From assembly GCA_016779935.1 (NCBI GenBank), contig JADHMQ010000006.1:28682-92681 (forward strand): DNA of 64,000 nt. Reading direction: 5' to 3'. Position 1 is the first letter of the stretch, and each line of letters opens with the position of its first letter. Position numbers and translations under genes: made by a program. Of the stretch, positions 9,433 through 18,348 are shown piece after piece. The notes under the pieces are model-generated. The model was not told the DNA's origin, made no database searches, and saw only the letters and a list, made by a program, of their open reading frames with translations. The DNA is from Flavobacteriales bacterium (lineage in GTDB: Bacteria; Bacteroidota; Bacteroidia; Flavobacteriales; UBA7312).

Positions 9433-10207
9433 CTGGTGATTTTAGGTAAATATCTACATTCATTCCTAAGTTAATCATTTTATTTTCTGAAGCCGTTGGA
9501 CGTTGACGATAAATAACTGCAGTACTACTATCTGTTACATTATCATTATATAGCACAAGTCCAAGATTTATTGAATTCATTTGCAATAAAATTTCAGCAT
9601 CCTCCTTAGTAAGCCCATTCAAATTGGGTAAATTTACCATTACATCACTTAATCCATTGCCAATTACTAAATCTACTTTAGAACCCACTGTTAAGAGTGT
9701 TCCAGAATCAATCTCTTTACCATTTACTGACTGTCTAAGAACAACATTCTTTGCCATATCTGGCACAAACGATAGGTTGCCAGCAGATAAACCTATTGAG
9801 TTTAACTTAGAAATTGCTCTTCTTAAGGTTAAGTCTACTAGGTTGGGTAACTGAACCTCTTTCTTTTTCTTAGAGATAATGGTCAAATAAATTCTTCTAT
9901 TTTCCTTTACAAAGGAACCCGCTTTGGGATTTTGATCAATTACACTTAAAGGAGGCATTTCCATATTAAAAACAGAATCCATTATGATATAATTCAATGA
10001 TTTTGATTTTAAGATACTATCTGCCTCATATATATTCAAACTATGTAAATCCGGCAATTCAATGAGTTCATCGTGGCGAGTGTAAAACCTTAGAAAAATT
10101 AACATAGATAATACAAGGATGACAACAAAACCAATTGAATAAAAAAAGTTTTTGTAAAAAACTTTAGTCAATAAAAACTTCAGCCAAGTCGGATTATTGT
10201 TTTCCAT
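9413..10207 (-). CDS. Membrane-anchored PASTA-domain protein
   Basis: 264 aa. One transmembrane helix (about 15-36) follows a short cytoplasmic tail. The periplasmic part then holds three PASTA repeats, beginning near ELPDLHSLN, QLPNLVDLT and NLPNLNGLT. PASTA domains bind peptidoglycan or beta-lactam-like ligands. The protein has no kinase or transpeptidase domain, so it is a stand-alone binding or regulatory protein. It diverges from ddl (D-Ala-D-Ala ligase), a cell-wall link that supports a peptidoglycan role. A TAnnTTTG promoter box for this strand lies at 10230-10237, giving a short leader. Confidence 0.85.
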   Translation of the reverse strand: MENNNPTWLKFLLTKVFYKNFFYSIGFVVILVLSMLIFLRFYTRHDELIELPDLHSLNIYEADSILKSKSLNYIIMDSVFNMEMPPLSVIDQNPKAGSFVKENRRIYLTIISKKKKEVQLPNLVDLTLRRAISKLNSIGLSAGNLSFVPDMAKNVVLRQSVNGKEIDSGTLLTVGSKVDLVIGNGLSDVMVNLPNLNGLTKEDAEILLQMNSINLGLVLYNDNVTDSSTAVIYRQRPTASENKMINLGMNVDIYLKSPDDNDEE

Positions 10208-10229
10208 AATTAGTAGTGATAACGAAAAA

Positions 10230-10237
10230 CAAATATA
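10230..10237 (-). promoter_or_regulatory. Probable -7 box of the PASTA - T9SS protein - rluD operon
   Basis: The minus-strand reading TATATTTG is an exact TAnnTTTG match 22 nt before the PASTA gene start. No convincing -33 TTG element could be fixed by eye. Confidence 0.6.
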
Positions 10238-10277
10238 ATAATTATGAAAGGTGTGTCGTCTATATTTACTTTTAGTT

Positions 10278-10285
10278 TATTTTTG
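10278..10285 (+). promoter_or_regulatory. Probable -7 box of ddl, near-leaderless
   Basis: TATTTTTG matches TAnnTTTG and ends 5 nt before the ddl ATG. Transcription would start at or next to the start codon. The same spacing recurs at several other genes in this window. Confidence 0.6.
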
Positions 10286-10290
10286 AAATT

Positions 10291-11268
10291 ATGAAAGCTA
10301 TTGCTGTAGTAATGGGCGGATATTCTGCTGAGAAAATTATTTCCATGAAAAGTGGTGAGGTAGTCATGACATTTCTAGATAAGTCATTATACAAACCTTA
10401 CGCTATTGTCATAGATGAAAAAGAATGGAAAATGATTGAAAATGACACATCCTACCCAGTTAATGAATCTGATTTTTCTGTTGAATTAAATGGGCAAAAA
10501 GTTGTTTTCGATGGTGTTTTCATTGCTGTACATGGTCCTCCTGGCGAAAATGGTATTCTTCAAAATTATCTAGACGCATTAAACATACCATATACATCAT
10601 CTGGTGCAAAAGCGTCAGAGTTAAGTTTTGATAAAGGCAAATGCAATGACTTTTTAAGGCAAAACAACATTCCTTGTGCCAAATCAGTTCTTTTAAAGAA
10701 AAATGAAACTATTCAGCAAGAAATTGTTATAAATATCCTAAGCTTACCCTGTTTTGTAAAACCAAATTCAAATGGAAGCAGTTTTGGAATCAGTAAAGTG
10801 TCACGTATTGATGAGCTAGTTCCTGCCATAGAAAAAGCATTTATTCATGACGATAATGTTTTGATAGAATCATTTTTATCAGGTACTGAGGTGACATGTG
10901 GAGTTCATAATTTTAATAGCGACATTCAAACCTTACCCATTACCGAAATAGTAAGTGAAAATGACTTCTTTGATTTTGAAGCCAAATACGAAGGTAAATC
11001 AAAAGAAATTACTCCAGCAAGAATAAGTGAAGATACTGCTAGAAAAGTATCTGAAAGAGCTATTGAAGTGTATAGACTTTTGAAGCTTAATGGAATAGCA
11101 CGTATAGATTTCATCATAACTAATGGTGAACCCTTTGTAATAGAAGCAAATACAGTTCCTGGTTTATCCAAAGAAAGTATTATTCCTCAACAAGCTAAAG
11201 CGATGGGCATGAGCTTAACAGAGTTGTTCAACAAATCTGTTGACCATATGTTTAAAGGAAATTATTGA
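10291..11268 (+). CDS. ddl: D-alanine--D-alanine ligase
   Basis: 325 aa, normal for Ddl. The ATP-grasp fold is readable: HGPPGENGILQNYLDALNIP (substrate side), KPNSNGSSFGISKV, the E-rich block GIARIDFI, and the metal-binding end EANTVPGLSKESIIPQQ. It makes the D-Ala-D-Ala dipeptide for peptidoglycan in the cytoplasm. The start is fixed by a TAnnTTTG box ending 5 nt upstream and by the family N-terminus (AVVMGGYSAE). The gene converges on aroQ with a 7-nt overlap and diverges from the PASTA-protein operon. Confidence 0.95.
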   Translation: MKAIAVVMGGYSAEKIISMKSGEVVMTFLDKSLYKPYAIVIDEKEWKMIENDTSYPVNESDFSVELNGQKVVFDGVFIAVHGPPGENGILQNYLDALNIPYTSSGAKASELSFDKGKCNDFLRQNNIPCAKSVLLKKNETIQQEIVINILSLPCFVKPNSNGSSFGISKVSRIDELVPAIEKAFIHDDNVLIESFLSGTEVTCGVHNFNSDIQTLPITEIVSENDFFDFEAKYEGKSKEITPARISEDTARKVSERAIEVYRLLKLNGIARIDFIITNGEPFVIEANTVPGLSKESIIPQQAKAMGMSLTELFNKSVDHMFKGNY

Positions 11269-11678
11269 ATTAGGCTTTCTAAAGCCAATCGGTAACTATC
11301 TAATCCAAAACCACAAATATTCCCCTTGCAAAAAGGAGCAATTAAAGATTTTCTTCTAAACTCTTCTCTTGCATAAATGTTCGAAATATGAACTTCTATC
11401 ACAGCAGACTTTATGGATGATATAGCATCGGCAATAGCCACTGAAGTATGTGTATAGCCTCCTGCATTTAAAATGATAGCGTCTAATTCAAATCCCTTTT
11501 GGTGTAAAAAATTAATTAGCTCACCTTCAACATTACTCTGAAAATAAGTTAAATTTACAGTTGAGTAATCAGCCGATAATTTTGCGAAATAATCGTTAAA
11601 TGAAAGTTCGCCATAAATATCCGTCTGCCTTACTCCTAATAAATTTAAATTTGGACCATTAACAATTGCTACATTCAT
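11262..11678 (-). CDS. aroQ: Type II 3-dehydroquinate dehydratase
   Basis: 138 aa, compact type II enzyme of the shikimate pathway. Family motifs are NGPNLNLLGVRQTDIYG (N-terminus), QSNVEGELINFLH, LNAGGYTHTSVAIADAI and EVHISNIYAREEFR, which carries the catalytic His. It forms 3-dehydroshikimate from 3-dehydroquinate. A minus-strand TACTTTTG box at 11683-11690 ends 4 nt before the ATG, which predicts a leaderless transcript. Only 16 bp separate this start from the xerD start. Confidence 0.95.
   Translation of the reverse strand: MNVAIVNGPNLNLLGVRQTDIYGELSFNDYFAKLSADYSTVNLTYFQSNVEGELINFLHQKGFELDAIILNAGGYTHTSVAIADAISSIKSAVIEVHISNIYAREEFRRKSLIAPFCKGNICGFGLDSYRLALESLIQ
11646..11653 (+). promoter_or_regulatory. 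Possible xerD -7 box inside aroQ
   Basis: TAAATTTG is a TAnnTTTG match on the plus strand within the 5' coding part of aroQ, about 41 nt before the xerD ATG. The 16-bp aroQ-xerD gap is too short for a xerD promoter, so one must lie inside aroQ. This is the best candidate, but the match is AT-rich and could be chance. Confidence 0.4.
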
Positions 11679-11682
11679 AGTA

Positions 11683-11690
11683 CAAAAGTA
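11683..11690 (-). promoter_or_regulatory. Probable -7 box of aroQ
   Basis: The minus-strand reading TACTTTTG matches TAnnTTTG exactly and stops 4 nt before the aroQ ATG. It lies in the 16-bp gap between aroQ and xerD. Confidence 0.6.
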
Positions 11691-11694
11691 ATCA

Positions 11695-12594
11695 ATGAGT
11701 TGGAAAAATTACATAAATGGTTTTCGTTCTTTCCTTATGCTAGAACGTTCACTGTCTGAAAACTCTGTTGAAGCGTACATTAGAGACGTCAATAAACTGG
11801 TTGATTACCTTTCTATAAATAGCATTAAAAAATCTCCCAAAGAACTTACATCAAAAGATATTTCAACATTTATACAATGGATTGTAAAACTGGGAATAAG
11901 TGCCAATTCTCAGGCTAGACTTCTTTCAGGAATTAAAGCATTCTATAAATATTTAATCTTAGAAGAAATTATTGATAAAGACCCAACGCTTCTGATTGAA
12001 GGTCCAAAAAAAGGCTTAAAATTACCTGAAACTCTAAGCACTGATGAAATTGATAATCTAATCAAAAGCATTGATTTAAGTCATCCGCAAGGACAACGAA
12101 ATAAGGCTATTATTGAAACTCTCTACGGATGTGGACTCAGAGTGTCTGAATTAATCAATCTAAAAATCACAAATTGGTTTAGAAAAGATGGTTTCATAAA
12201 GGTTGTTGGCAAAGGAGATAAAGAACGTCTTGTTCCAATTGGGAAACTTACAGAGGGTGTTCTTAAAATATATGTAGATGAAATTCGTGTCCATCAAAAA
12301 ATTAATAAGGGTTGCGAAGATTTTGTTTTTCTAAACAGACGAGGAAATCAGCTTAGCAGAGTAATGGTATTTACTATTGTTAAAGATTTAGCCGAAAAAA
12401 CTGGAATCAAAAAAAATATTAGTCCTCATACCTTCCGACATAGTTTTGCCACTGAACTCATCCAAAGAGGTGCAAACTTAAGGGCTGTTCAAGAAATGTT
12501 AGGACACGAATCTATAAATACGACCCAACTGTATACACACATTGATAGAGAGTTTTTACGTGAATCTATTATTACACATCATCCACGCTCTTGA
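11695..12594 (+). CDS. xerD: Tyrosine recombinase XerD-like
   Basis: 299 aa. An N-terminal SAM-like DNA-binding domain (about 1-90) is followed by a catalytic domain. The tyrosine-recombinase residues are visible: Arg in YGCGLRVSELI, Lys in VVGKGDKERLVPIG, HTFRHSFATEL (His/Arg), GHESINTTQLYTH with the second His, and the Tyr nucleophile in QLYTHID. It resolves chromosome dimers at dif. XerC versus XerD cannot be told from sequence alone. The stop overlaps the TTG start of the following MFS gene. No integron or phage genes surround it, so the housekeeping role is favoured. Confidence 0.92.
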   Translation: MSWKNYINGFRSFLMLERSLSENSVEAYIRDVNKLVDYLSINSIKKSPKELTSKDISTFIQWIVKLGISANSQARLLSGIKAFYKYLILEEIIDKDPTLLIEGPKKGLKLPETLSTDEIDNLIKSIDLSHPQGQRNKAIIETLYGCGLRVSELINLKITNWFRKDGFIKVVGKGDKERLVPIGKLTEGVLKIYVDEIRVHQKINKGCEDFVFLNRRGNQLSRVMVFTIVKDLAEKTGIKKNISPHTFRHSFATELIQRGANLRAVQEMLGHESINTTQLYTHIDREFLRESIITHHPRS

Positions 12595-13763
12595 CAGTTT
12601 ACTCTAACATATGGAAGCTTTATGTCATAAAAGGATTACGATGGTTTATGATAATTATGCCAATCATCGTTATTTTCTTTCAGGAAAATGGACTAAACCT
12701 CAAGGAAGTAATGATTCTACAAGGTGTATATTCTCTGATGGTTGCCTTAATGGAAATTCCCTCTGGTTACCTAGCAGATGTATTTGGAAGAAAACATACC
12801 CTCACATTAGGAGCAATATTAGCCTTTATTGGGTTTTTGATACTTAGTCTTTCATATACATTTTGGCCATTTTTTATTGGAGAAATTATATTGGGAGTTG
12901 GTGCAAGTTTTATCTCTGGTGCTGACTCCGCTTTATTGTACGATTCTCTTCTGGAAAGTGATAAAGAAAGTGATTACACAAAAGTTGAAGGAAGAGCATA
13001 CGGAATTGGCAACTTTTCTGAAGCATTAGCAGGTATTTGTGGTGGTTTATTAGCCGATATATCATTACGCTACCCACTATACTTTCAAGTCTTTATTGCG
13101 GCTTTAATTATTCCACTGACATTCTCATTAATCGAGCCTAAATCTCATAAAGAAAATTTACTTCCTAAAAGCTTTAAGGCAGTATGGGAAGTCGTCAAAC
13201 TCTCACTTTTTGAAAACAAGCTATTAAAGTGGTTGATTATTTTATCATCAATAATTGGTTTTGCTACACTGTCTTTAGCATGGTTTGCACAGCCCTATTT
13301 TAAAAGTATTGATTTACCCATTAAATATTTCGGCTTTGCTTGGGCAATACTTAATTTAAGTACTGGATTTTCCTCCATGAATGCTTACAGGTTTGATTCT
13401 ATTTTTTCAAAAAAGAATCTAACTTTTTTTATTTCAATTGGCATAAGCATACCCATACTATTACTTTCAAGCTCGACCCCTACTATTGGATTATTCATGA
13501 TATTTTTTATTTATATTATCAGAGGAATCGCAACACCAGTTCTTAGGAATTTTATAAATGAAATTACAGAGTCTAATGTAAGAGCTACAGTTTTATCTAT
13601 TCGTAGTTTTTGTATTAGAATTACATTCTCAATATTCGCCCCCTTAATGGGATGGGTAGCTGATTTTTATTCTCTTCAAGAAAGTTTTATAATTTTAGGA
13701 ATTCTAGTACTTTCAGTGAGTATAATTTCGTGCTTTAAGCTTATGAGATTATCTAATAATTAA
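12591..13763 (+). CDS. MFS transporter
   Basis: 390 aa with about 11-12 hydrophobic helices. The loop 2-3 signature reads GYLADVFGRKHTLTLG, the classic MFS G-x-L-aD-rxGrkxxl motif. The start is a TTG whose last two bases are the first two of the xerD TGA stop, a coupled overlap. The next in-frame ATG would remove part of helix 1. The family resembles sugar/drug efflux MFS of Bacteroidota, and no substrate can be assigned. It converges on the following T9SS protein gene with a 15-nt overlap. Confidence 0.85.
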   Translation: MTVYSNIWKLYVIKGLRWFMIIMPIIVIFFQENGLNLKEVMILQGVYSLMVALMEIPSGYLADVFGRKHTLTLGAILAFIGFLILSLSYTFWPFFIGEIILGVGASFISGADSALLYDSLLESDKESDYTKVEGRAYGIGNFSEALAGICGGLLADISLRYPLYFQVFIAALIIPLTFSLIEPKSHKENLLPKSFKAVWEVVKLSLFENKLLKWLIILSSIIGFATLSLAWFAQPYFKSIDLPIKYFGFAWAILNLSTGFSSMNAYRFDSIFSKKNLTFFISIGISIPILLLSSSTPTIGLFMIFFIYIIRGIATPVLRNFINEITESNVRATVLSIRSFCIRITFSIFAPLMGWVADFYSLQESFIILGILVLSVSIISCFKLMRLSNN

Positions 13764-15191
13764 TTGCTGTGATAATTGATGTGACTTTATGTTAATAAAA
13801 TAAATACCTTCATTTAAAGACGATACATCAATACTATTATCAAAAGTTGATAGACTCATGACCAAACGTCCACTTACATCTAAAATATCAATATCCTTTT
13901 CTCCATTAAGATTTATATAAAGGATATTCGAAGTAGGATTTGGAAATACAAAATCAACATTAGAGAAATTCTCTAATCCGCTAGTGTTACAATCAATTAA
14001 AAAATCAAAAGTGTTAAAAGAGTTATCCACTAACTCTGACATAATATTCACACTAAACTCAAGATTAGTTGGAACAGGGTTAACAAAAACGCCTTCCAAT
14101 GATATACTTAAACTATTTCCAGAGGTGTAGGAATTATCATCACTTGGAGGTACTATTGATATTATAATTCCGGCATCACTAGAATTTTCAATATCAAAGT
14201 AGCCATCATTTATCTGGCTTTCAATGTTAAACAAAGCAATCTTAGCCTTATTATCATTAATAATATCATGAACTAACAATGAATATTGATTATTGATAAA
14301 TCCATTAATGCCAGTTATTCCTACTGCTGAACCAACAAGCTGATCTTCACTCAAATTAGAAACATCAAAACGACCACTATTAGAAGTTACCATAGTAGAT
14401 TGTATATCAGGCTCGTTAGTGTCTTGCTCAATATTTAGTGAAATATCCGACAATTCCTCACACTCTAAAGTGCTAATTTCTATTAAAATTTCTGGAGAAA
14501 AGGCCTGAGGAATAAATTCTCCGACATAAAAGGTATCCAATTCTGACCAATCAGAATAATAACTAGCGTTTTCTGAGCAATACGCTTGAACCCTCCACTC
14601 GTAATAATTATCTGGTGATAAATTACCCATCATATTAGAATTTACAGTACTATCCATATCTGCAAGTACTGTCCATTCAGTTTCAGAAAGAAGTTTGAAA
14701 TTTAAGATGAAATGGTCTACCCCCATACCAAGCATTGAATCCCAATGACCAACAGCAAAACCGTTGTTTTGAAGAGCAATTATATCACTAACTATTAAAC
14801 TAGTTGGAGACGGACAATCAATATATGCAGAAGTTGTAAAGGTATCCAAAACAGACCATTCTGCTTCATCTTGAAAATTTTCAGAACAAAATGCAACTAC
14901 ACTCCACACATAAGTTGTATTATAGTCAAGCGGCCCTATTGTTCTACTCACAGAAGTACTATCAAGATTAGATAAATTATTCCATACCAACGAATCTACT
15001 TGCTTATACTTAATCAAAAAATCTTCAACACCAGTTCCTAACATTGAATCCCAATGACCGTCTACAAAAGCTGCAGTAGAGTTAAAGACGTAGTTGTCAG
15101 TACTAAGACCAGTCGCTTGAGGACAATCCTGAGCAAATAAAAATGAATAAAATGATAGTGATAACGATATCGCCAGTAAAATATGCTTCAT
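13749..15191 (-). CDS. Secreted T9SS-sorted protein with two fibronectin-III-like repeats
   Basis: 480 aa from the ATG at 15191 (MKHILLAISLSLSFYSFLFAQ is a good signal peptide). The longer frame to 15260 is rejected because the -7 box at 15218-15225 lies inside it. Two FN3-like repeats (about 22-125 and 126-230) share VDGHWDSMLGTGVEDF and AVGHWDSMLGMGVDHF. A beta-rich domain and a type A T9SS tail (VFPNPTSNILYI ... QQLIIR) follow. No enzyme motif is seen. A surface adhesin or structural role is likely. Confidence 0.8.
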   Translation of the reverse strand: MKHILLAISLSLSFYSFLFAQDCPQATGLSTDNYVFNSTAAFVDGHWDSMLGTGVEDFLIKYKQVDSLVWNNLSNLDSTSVSRTIGPLDYNTTYVWSVVAFCSENFQDEAEWSVLDTFTTSAYIDCPSPTSLIVSDIIALQNNGFAVGHWDSMLGMGVDHFILNFKLLSETEWTVLADMDSTVNSNMMGNLSPDNYYEWRVQAYCSENASYYSDWSELDTFYVGEFIPQAFSPEILIEISTLECEELSDISLNIEQDTNEPDIQSTMVTSNSGRFDVSNLSEDQLVGSAVGITGINGFINNQYSLLVHDIINDNKAKIALFNIESQINDGYFDIENSSDAGIIISIVPPSDDNSYTSGNSLSISLEGVFVNPVPTNLEFSVNIMSELVDNSFNTFDFLIDCNTSGLENFSNVDFVFPNPTSNILYINLNGEKDIDILDVSGRLVMSLSTFDNSIDVSSLNEGIYFINIKSHQLSQQLIIR

Positions 15192-15217
15192 TATATGGTT
15201 AGGTAAAGTGTTATTAA

Positions 15218-15225
15218 CAAAGATA
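15218..15225 (-). promoter_or_regulatory. Probable -7 box of the FN3 T9SS protein gene
   Basis: The minus-strand reading TATCTTTG is a full TAnnTTTG match 26 nt before the ATG at 15191. It supports that start over the longer frame. Confidence 0.6.
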
Positions 15226-15280
15226 GACATAAATGATAAAAAATCATAAATCTCATTCAATATTTAGACCTACATTTTAT

Positions 15281-15288
15281 TACTTTTG
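15281..15288 (+). promoter_or_regulatory. Probable -7 box of the aminotransferase gene
   Basis: TACTTTTG matches TAnnTTTG, 22 nt before the ATG at 15311. It excludes the in-frame upstream ATG at 15233 as the real start. Confidence 0.6.
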
Positions 15289-15310
15289 TTGGCATAACTT
15301 TTACACAACA

Positions 15311-16504
15311 ATGAAACAAGTATCAAACCGATTATTACAACTTTCAGAATCAGCCACATTAGCTATGGCAAGAATGAGCCGTGAGCTTAAAGCCCAGGGG
15401 CATGATGTTATTGCATTAAGCCTAGGAGAACCAGATTTTGACACGCCAGATTTTATAAAAGAATCGGCAAAAAATGCTATTGACAATAACTTTTCTCATT
15501 ATACCCCTGTTCCAGGCTTAATTGAGTTAAGAGAAGCCATCTGCCACAAATTAAAACGTGATAATCAACTTGATTTCACCCCTAATCAAATTGTTGTCTC
15601 TACAGGTGCTAAGCAATCAATTGCTAATGTTTGTTTGAGTTTGCTTAACAATGGAGACGAAGTTCTATTACCTGCTCCTTATTGGGTAAGCTATTATGAG
15701 CTCGTTAAACTTGGAGAAGCTACACCAATTGTTATTGAAAGTGATATTGACAATGACTTCAAGATAAGTCCAGAGCAATTGGAAAAAGCCATTACTCCAA
15801 AAACTAAAATGATGATTTTTAGTTCACCGTGTAATCCTAGCGGAACGGTTTACACAAAATCAGAACTTGAATCACTTGCTGCAGTTCTTGCTAAACATCC
15901 AAATGTGTATGTAATTAGTGATGAGATATATGAACTCATCAATTTTGGAGTTGAACATTACAGTATGGCAAAAATTGAATCTATCAAAGACAGAGTCATT
16001 ACCGTTAATGGTGTTTCAAAAGGATTTGCTATGACTGGCTGGAGAGTTGGCTACATAGCTGCCCCACAATGGATTGCAGATGCTTGTAACAAGATTCAAG
16101 GACAAGTCACTTCAGCAACATGTGCAATTGCTCAAAAAGCAACAGAAACCGCCATGCTTGCTGATCCGTCAGAAATTGAAAATATGAAATTGGCTTTTCA
16201 TAAAAGAAGGGATTTGATGCTAAATATGCTGAATGATATTCAAGGTGTAAACACAAACACTCCGGATGGTGCATTTTATATTTTCCCTGACGTTTCTCAC
16301 TATTTTGGAAAATCAGATGGAAGCAAAACTATCAATAATTCATCAGACTTTTGTATGTACCTATTAAATGATGCTCACGTGGCTCTAGTAGCTGGAGAAG
16401 CATTTGGATCGCCTAACTGTGTGAGAATATCATATGCTGCTTCAGAAGAAAACCTTATTGAAGCTGTAAGTAGAATAAAAAAATCATTAGAAAAACTAAA
16501 CTAA
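15311..16504 (+). CDS. Class I PLP-dependent aminotransferase (aspartate aminotransferase type)
   Basis: 397 aa from the ATG at 15311 (MKQVSNRLLQLSESATLAM). The family blocks are complete: SLGEPDFDTP, GAKQSIANV, PYWVSYYEL, SSPCNPSGTVY, VISDEIYE, and the PLP-lysine block VNGVSKGFAMTGWRVGYIA. The C-terminal Arg for the alpha-carboxylate is in CVRISYA. It most likely interconverts aspartate/2-oxoglutarate and oxaloacetate/glutamate in the cytoplasm, although side-chain preference cannot be fixed by eye. The upstream in-frame ATG at 15233 is rejected because a promoter box lies after it. The next gene starts immediately at its stop. Confidence 0.92.
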   Translation: MKQVSNRLLQLSESATLAMARMSRELKAQGHDVIALSLGEPDFDTPDFIKESAKNAIDNNFSHYTPVPGLIELREAICHKLKRDNQLDFTPNQIVVSTGAKQSIANVCLSLLNNGDEVLLPAPYWVSYYELVKLGEATPIVIESDIDNDFKISPEQLEKAITPKTKMMIFSSPCNPSGTVYTKSELESLAAVLAKHPNVYVISDEIYELINFGVEHYSMAKIESIKDRVITVNGVSKGFAMTGWRVGYIAAPQWIADACNKIQGQVTSATCAIAQKATETAMLADPSEIENMKLAFHKRRDLMLNMLNDIQGVNTNTPDGAFYIFPDVSHYFGKSDGSKTINNSSDFCMYLLNDAHVALVAGEAFGSPNCVRISYAASEENLIEAVSRIKKSLEKLN

Positions 16505-17476
16505 TTGGGAGTTTATAATTGGAAATCTATATTTGATGGATTTGAAAAATTCAAAGTATTAATTGTTGGTGATGCAATGATTGATGCATATATGTGGGGG
16601 GACATCAACCGTCAGTCCCCTGAAGCTCCGATACCAATTGTTGACATTTCAAAACATGAAAAACGTTTAGGTGGTGCTGCCAATGTAGCAATAAACATCA
16701 AAGCATTAGGAGCAGAACCCATCTTGTGTTCAGTTATTGGAAATGATAAAGACGCCTTTTTTCAGTTAATGAAAGATGAAAATCTTTCTACGAAAGGCAT
16801 TCTCTCAACTAATCGCAAAACTACCATTAAAACTAGAGTAATTAGTGAAGGAAAACATCAACTTAGAATAGATGAAGAAGATGTATTCCCAATTGATAAC
16901 GAAGAGGGTTTTATACAAAATACAATATCATTAATGAATGATGTTGATGTAATTATCTTTCAGGATTATAATAAAGGTGTTCTGACTAAAAAAGTAATTG
17001 ATGCTCTACTTTCTGAAAGTAAAAAACTAAATAAATTAACGCTTGTTGACCCAAAAAAGGATAATTACTGGTGTTATAAAAACGTCGATTTATTTAAACC
17101 TAACTTAAACGAGTTAAACCAAATTAGCGATAATAGTATTGAGGCCACTCAAATTGAAGAACTAAGTCAGGAGGTATTAGTACAGCAACAAAAACTTAAT
17201 GCTAAATACTTTATGCTAACACTCTCCCAATATGGTATTTTTATTAACGATGTAAATAATAACCATCAATTCCCTGCCTTTGATCGAAAAGTAATTGATG
17301 TTTCTGGAGCTGGTGATTGCGTTATTGCGACAGCATCATTAGCCTTAGTAAGTGGGTTATCCATTGATAAAATCGCTCAACTATCAAATTTAGCAGGTGG
17401 ATTGTCTTGTGAAAAAGTTGGTGTGAACCCTATAGAAAAGGATAATTTAATTAAAGAAGCTAATCGTTTAATATAG
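16505..17476 (+). CDS. PfkB-family heptose-7-phosphate kinase (RfaE/HldE kinase domain)
   Basis: 323 aa. The N-terminus FKVLIVGDAMIDAYMWGDINR and GGAANVAINIKALGAE are characteristic of the HldE kinase module, and DVSGAGDCVIATASLAL holds the catalytic Asp and anion hole of PfkB kinases. It would phosphorylate D-glycero-D-manno-heptose-7-phosphate for LPS inner core. The C-terminal nucleotidyltransferase half of E. coli HldE is absent, as is usual in Bacteroidota. The start is a TTG directly after the aminotransferase stop. The first ATG (residue 24) would cut into the first beta strand, so TTG is preferred. Confidence 0.85.
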   Translation: MGVYNWKSIFDGFEKFKVLIVGDAMIDAYMWGDINRQSPEAPIPIVDISKHEKRLGGAANVAINIKALGAEPILCSVIGNDKDAFFQLMKDENLSTKGILSTNRKTTIKTRVISEGKHQLRIDEEDVFPIDNEEGFIQNTISLMNDVDVIIFQDYNKGVLTKKVIDALLSESKKLNKLTLVDPKKDNYWCYKNVDLFKPNLNELNQISDNSIEATQIEELSQEVLVQQQKLNAKYFMLTLSQYGIFINDVNNNHQFPAFDRKVIDVSGAGDCVIATASLALVSGLSIDKIAQLSNLAGGLSCEKVGVNPIEKDNLIKEANRLI

Positions 17477-18263
17477 CACCACAAAACTTACAGTGGATAG
17501 CATCTGGCTCATGCCCTTCTTTTGAACATTCTCTACAAGCTTGAGTACTCACGTTTTTTTGTGTGGCTTTTACCATAGAGGCTGATACTATACCGGTTGG
17601 AACAGCAATTATACCATAACCCAAAATCATGATTATTGAAGCTAAAATCTTCCCTAAAGATGTTAAGGGAACAACATCACCATAACCTACTGTTGTAAGG
17701 GTTACAACTGCCCAATAAATTGACTTTGGAATATTTTCAAAACCATTACTCTGCCCTTCAATAATATACATTAAACTTCCAAGAAAAACTACAATCAAAA
17801 TTACCGACAAAAGAAATACAATGATTTTAGGTTGAGAAGACCTTAAAGCTATTTGCATAATATTTGCACCTCTTAAATATCTCGATAACTTAAATACTCT
17901 AAAAACACGTATCAATCGAATTATTCTGACATCCACTAAAACACGCATTGGAGGGTATAAAAAGACTAAATAGGTAGGAATAATTGACAATAAATCAATT
18001 ATCCCCATAAATGAAAAAATGTATTTGAAAGGTTTGTTAATAGAATATATCCTTAAGAAATATTCGATAGTAAATAAAATTGTGAAAAACCACTCAACCC
18101 ATCTAAGTAAATAGCCATACTTGAAAGAAATTGAGTCAACACTTGAAAGAATAGCTCCAAATACAGACAAAATAATAGCTATCAAAAGAGCTATATCAAA
18201 AAATTTTCCCTCTCTTGTATCAGCCTCAAAAATTATTTCATGAATCCTATTCCTATTGAACAT
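17460..18263 (-). CDS. Voltage-gated potassium channel with C-terminal zinc ribbon
   Basis: 267 aa. Six transmembrane segments (about 22-215) include an S4 voltage sensor with regularly spaced Arg (VRIIRLIRVFRVFKLSRYLR) and the K+ selectivity filter TLTTVGYGD before S6. After S6 the short tail carries CREC ... CKFC, two CxxC knuckles about 14 residues apart that look like a small zinc ribbon. Such a module is unusual on a channel of this size. The 3' end overlaps the heptose kinase gene by 17 nt (convergent). A weaker promoter-like box (TAACTTCG on this strand, 18270-18277) precedes the ATG by 6 nt. Confidence 0.88.
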   Translation of the reverse strand: MFNRNRIHEIIFEADTREGKFFDIALLIAIILSVFGAILSSVDSISFKYGYLLRWVEWFFTILFTIEYFLRIYSINKPFKYIFSFMGIIDLLSIIPTYLVFLYPPMRVLVDVRIIRLIRVFRVFKLSRYLRGANIMQIALRSSQPKIIVFLLSVILIVVFLGSLMYIIEGQSNGFENIPKSIYWAVVTLTTVGYGDVVPLTSLGKILASIIMILGYGIIAVPTGIVSASMVKATQKNVSTQACRECSKEGHEPDAIHCKFCGAILND

Positions 18264-18316
18264 CGTCTGCGAAGTTAAGACTATTTTAAAAATTACTTTT
18301 AAAATTTAGATTTTTA

Positions 18317-18324
18317 TACATTTG
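18317..18324 (+). promoter_or_regulatory. Probable -7 box of the SLC12-type transporter gene
   Basis: TACATTTG matches TAnnTTTG. It contains the TTG at 18322 that opens the longest reading frame, so translation more likely begins at the ATG at 18349. Confidence 0.6.
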
Positions 18325-18348
18325 AAAAAAATTACAGATTCTAAGTTT

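Noticed and set aside
11695..12594. Tyrosine recombinase as a sign of a mobile element.
   Set aside because: It looks like chromosomal XerD, flanked by housekeeping genes, with no attachment repeats or cargo genes.
15233..15310. Upstream extension of the aminotransferase frame.
   Set aside because: The TAnnTTTG promoter box at 15281-15288 lies within it, and the family N-terminus begins at 15311.
18322..18348. TTG start for the SLC12-type transporter.
   Set aside because: The TTG is part of a TACATTTG promoter box; the ATG at 18349 follows at a sensible distance.
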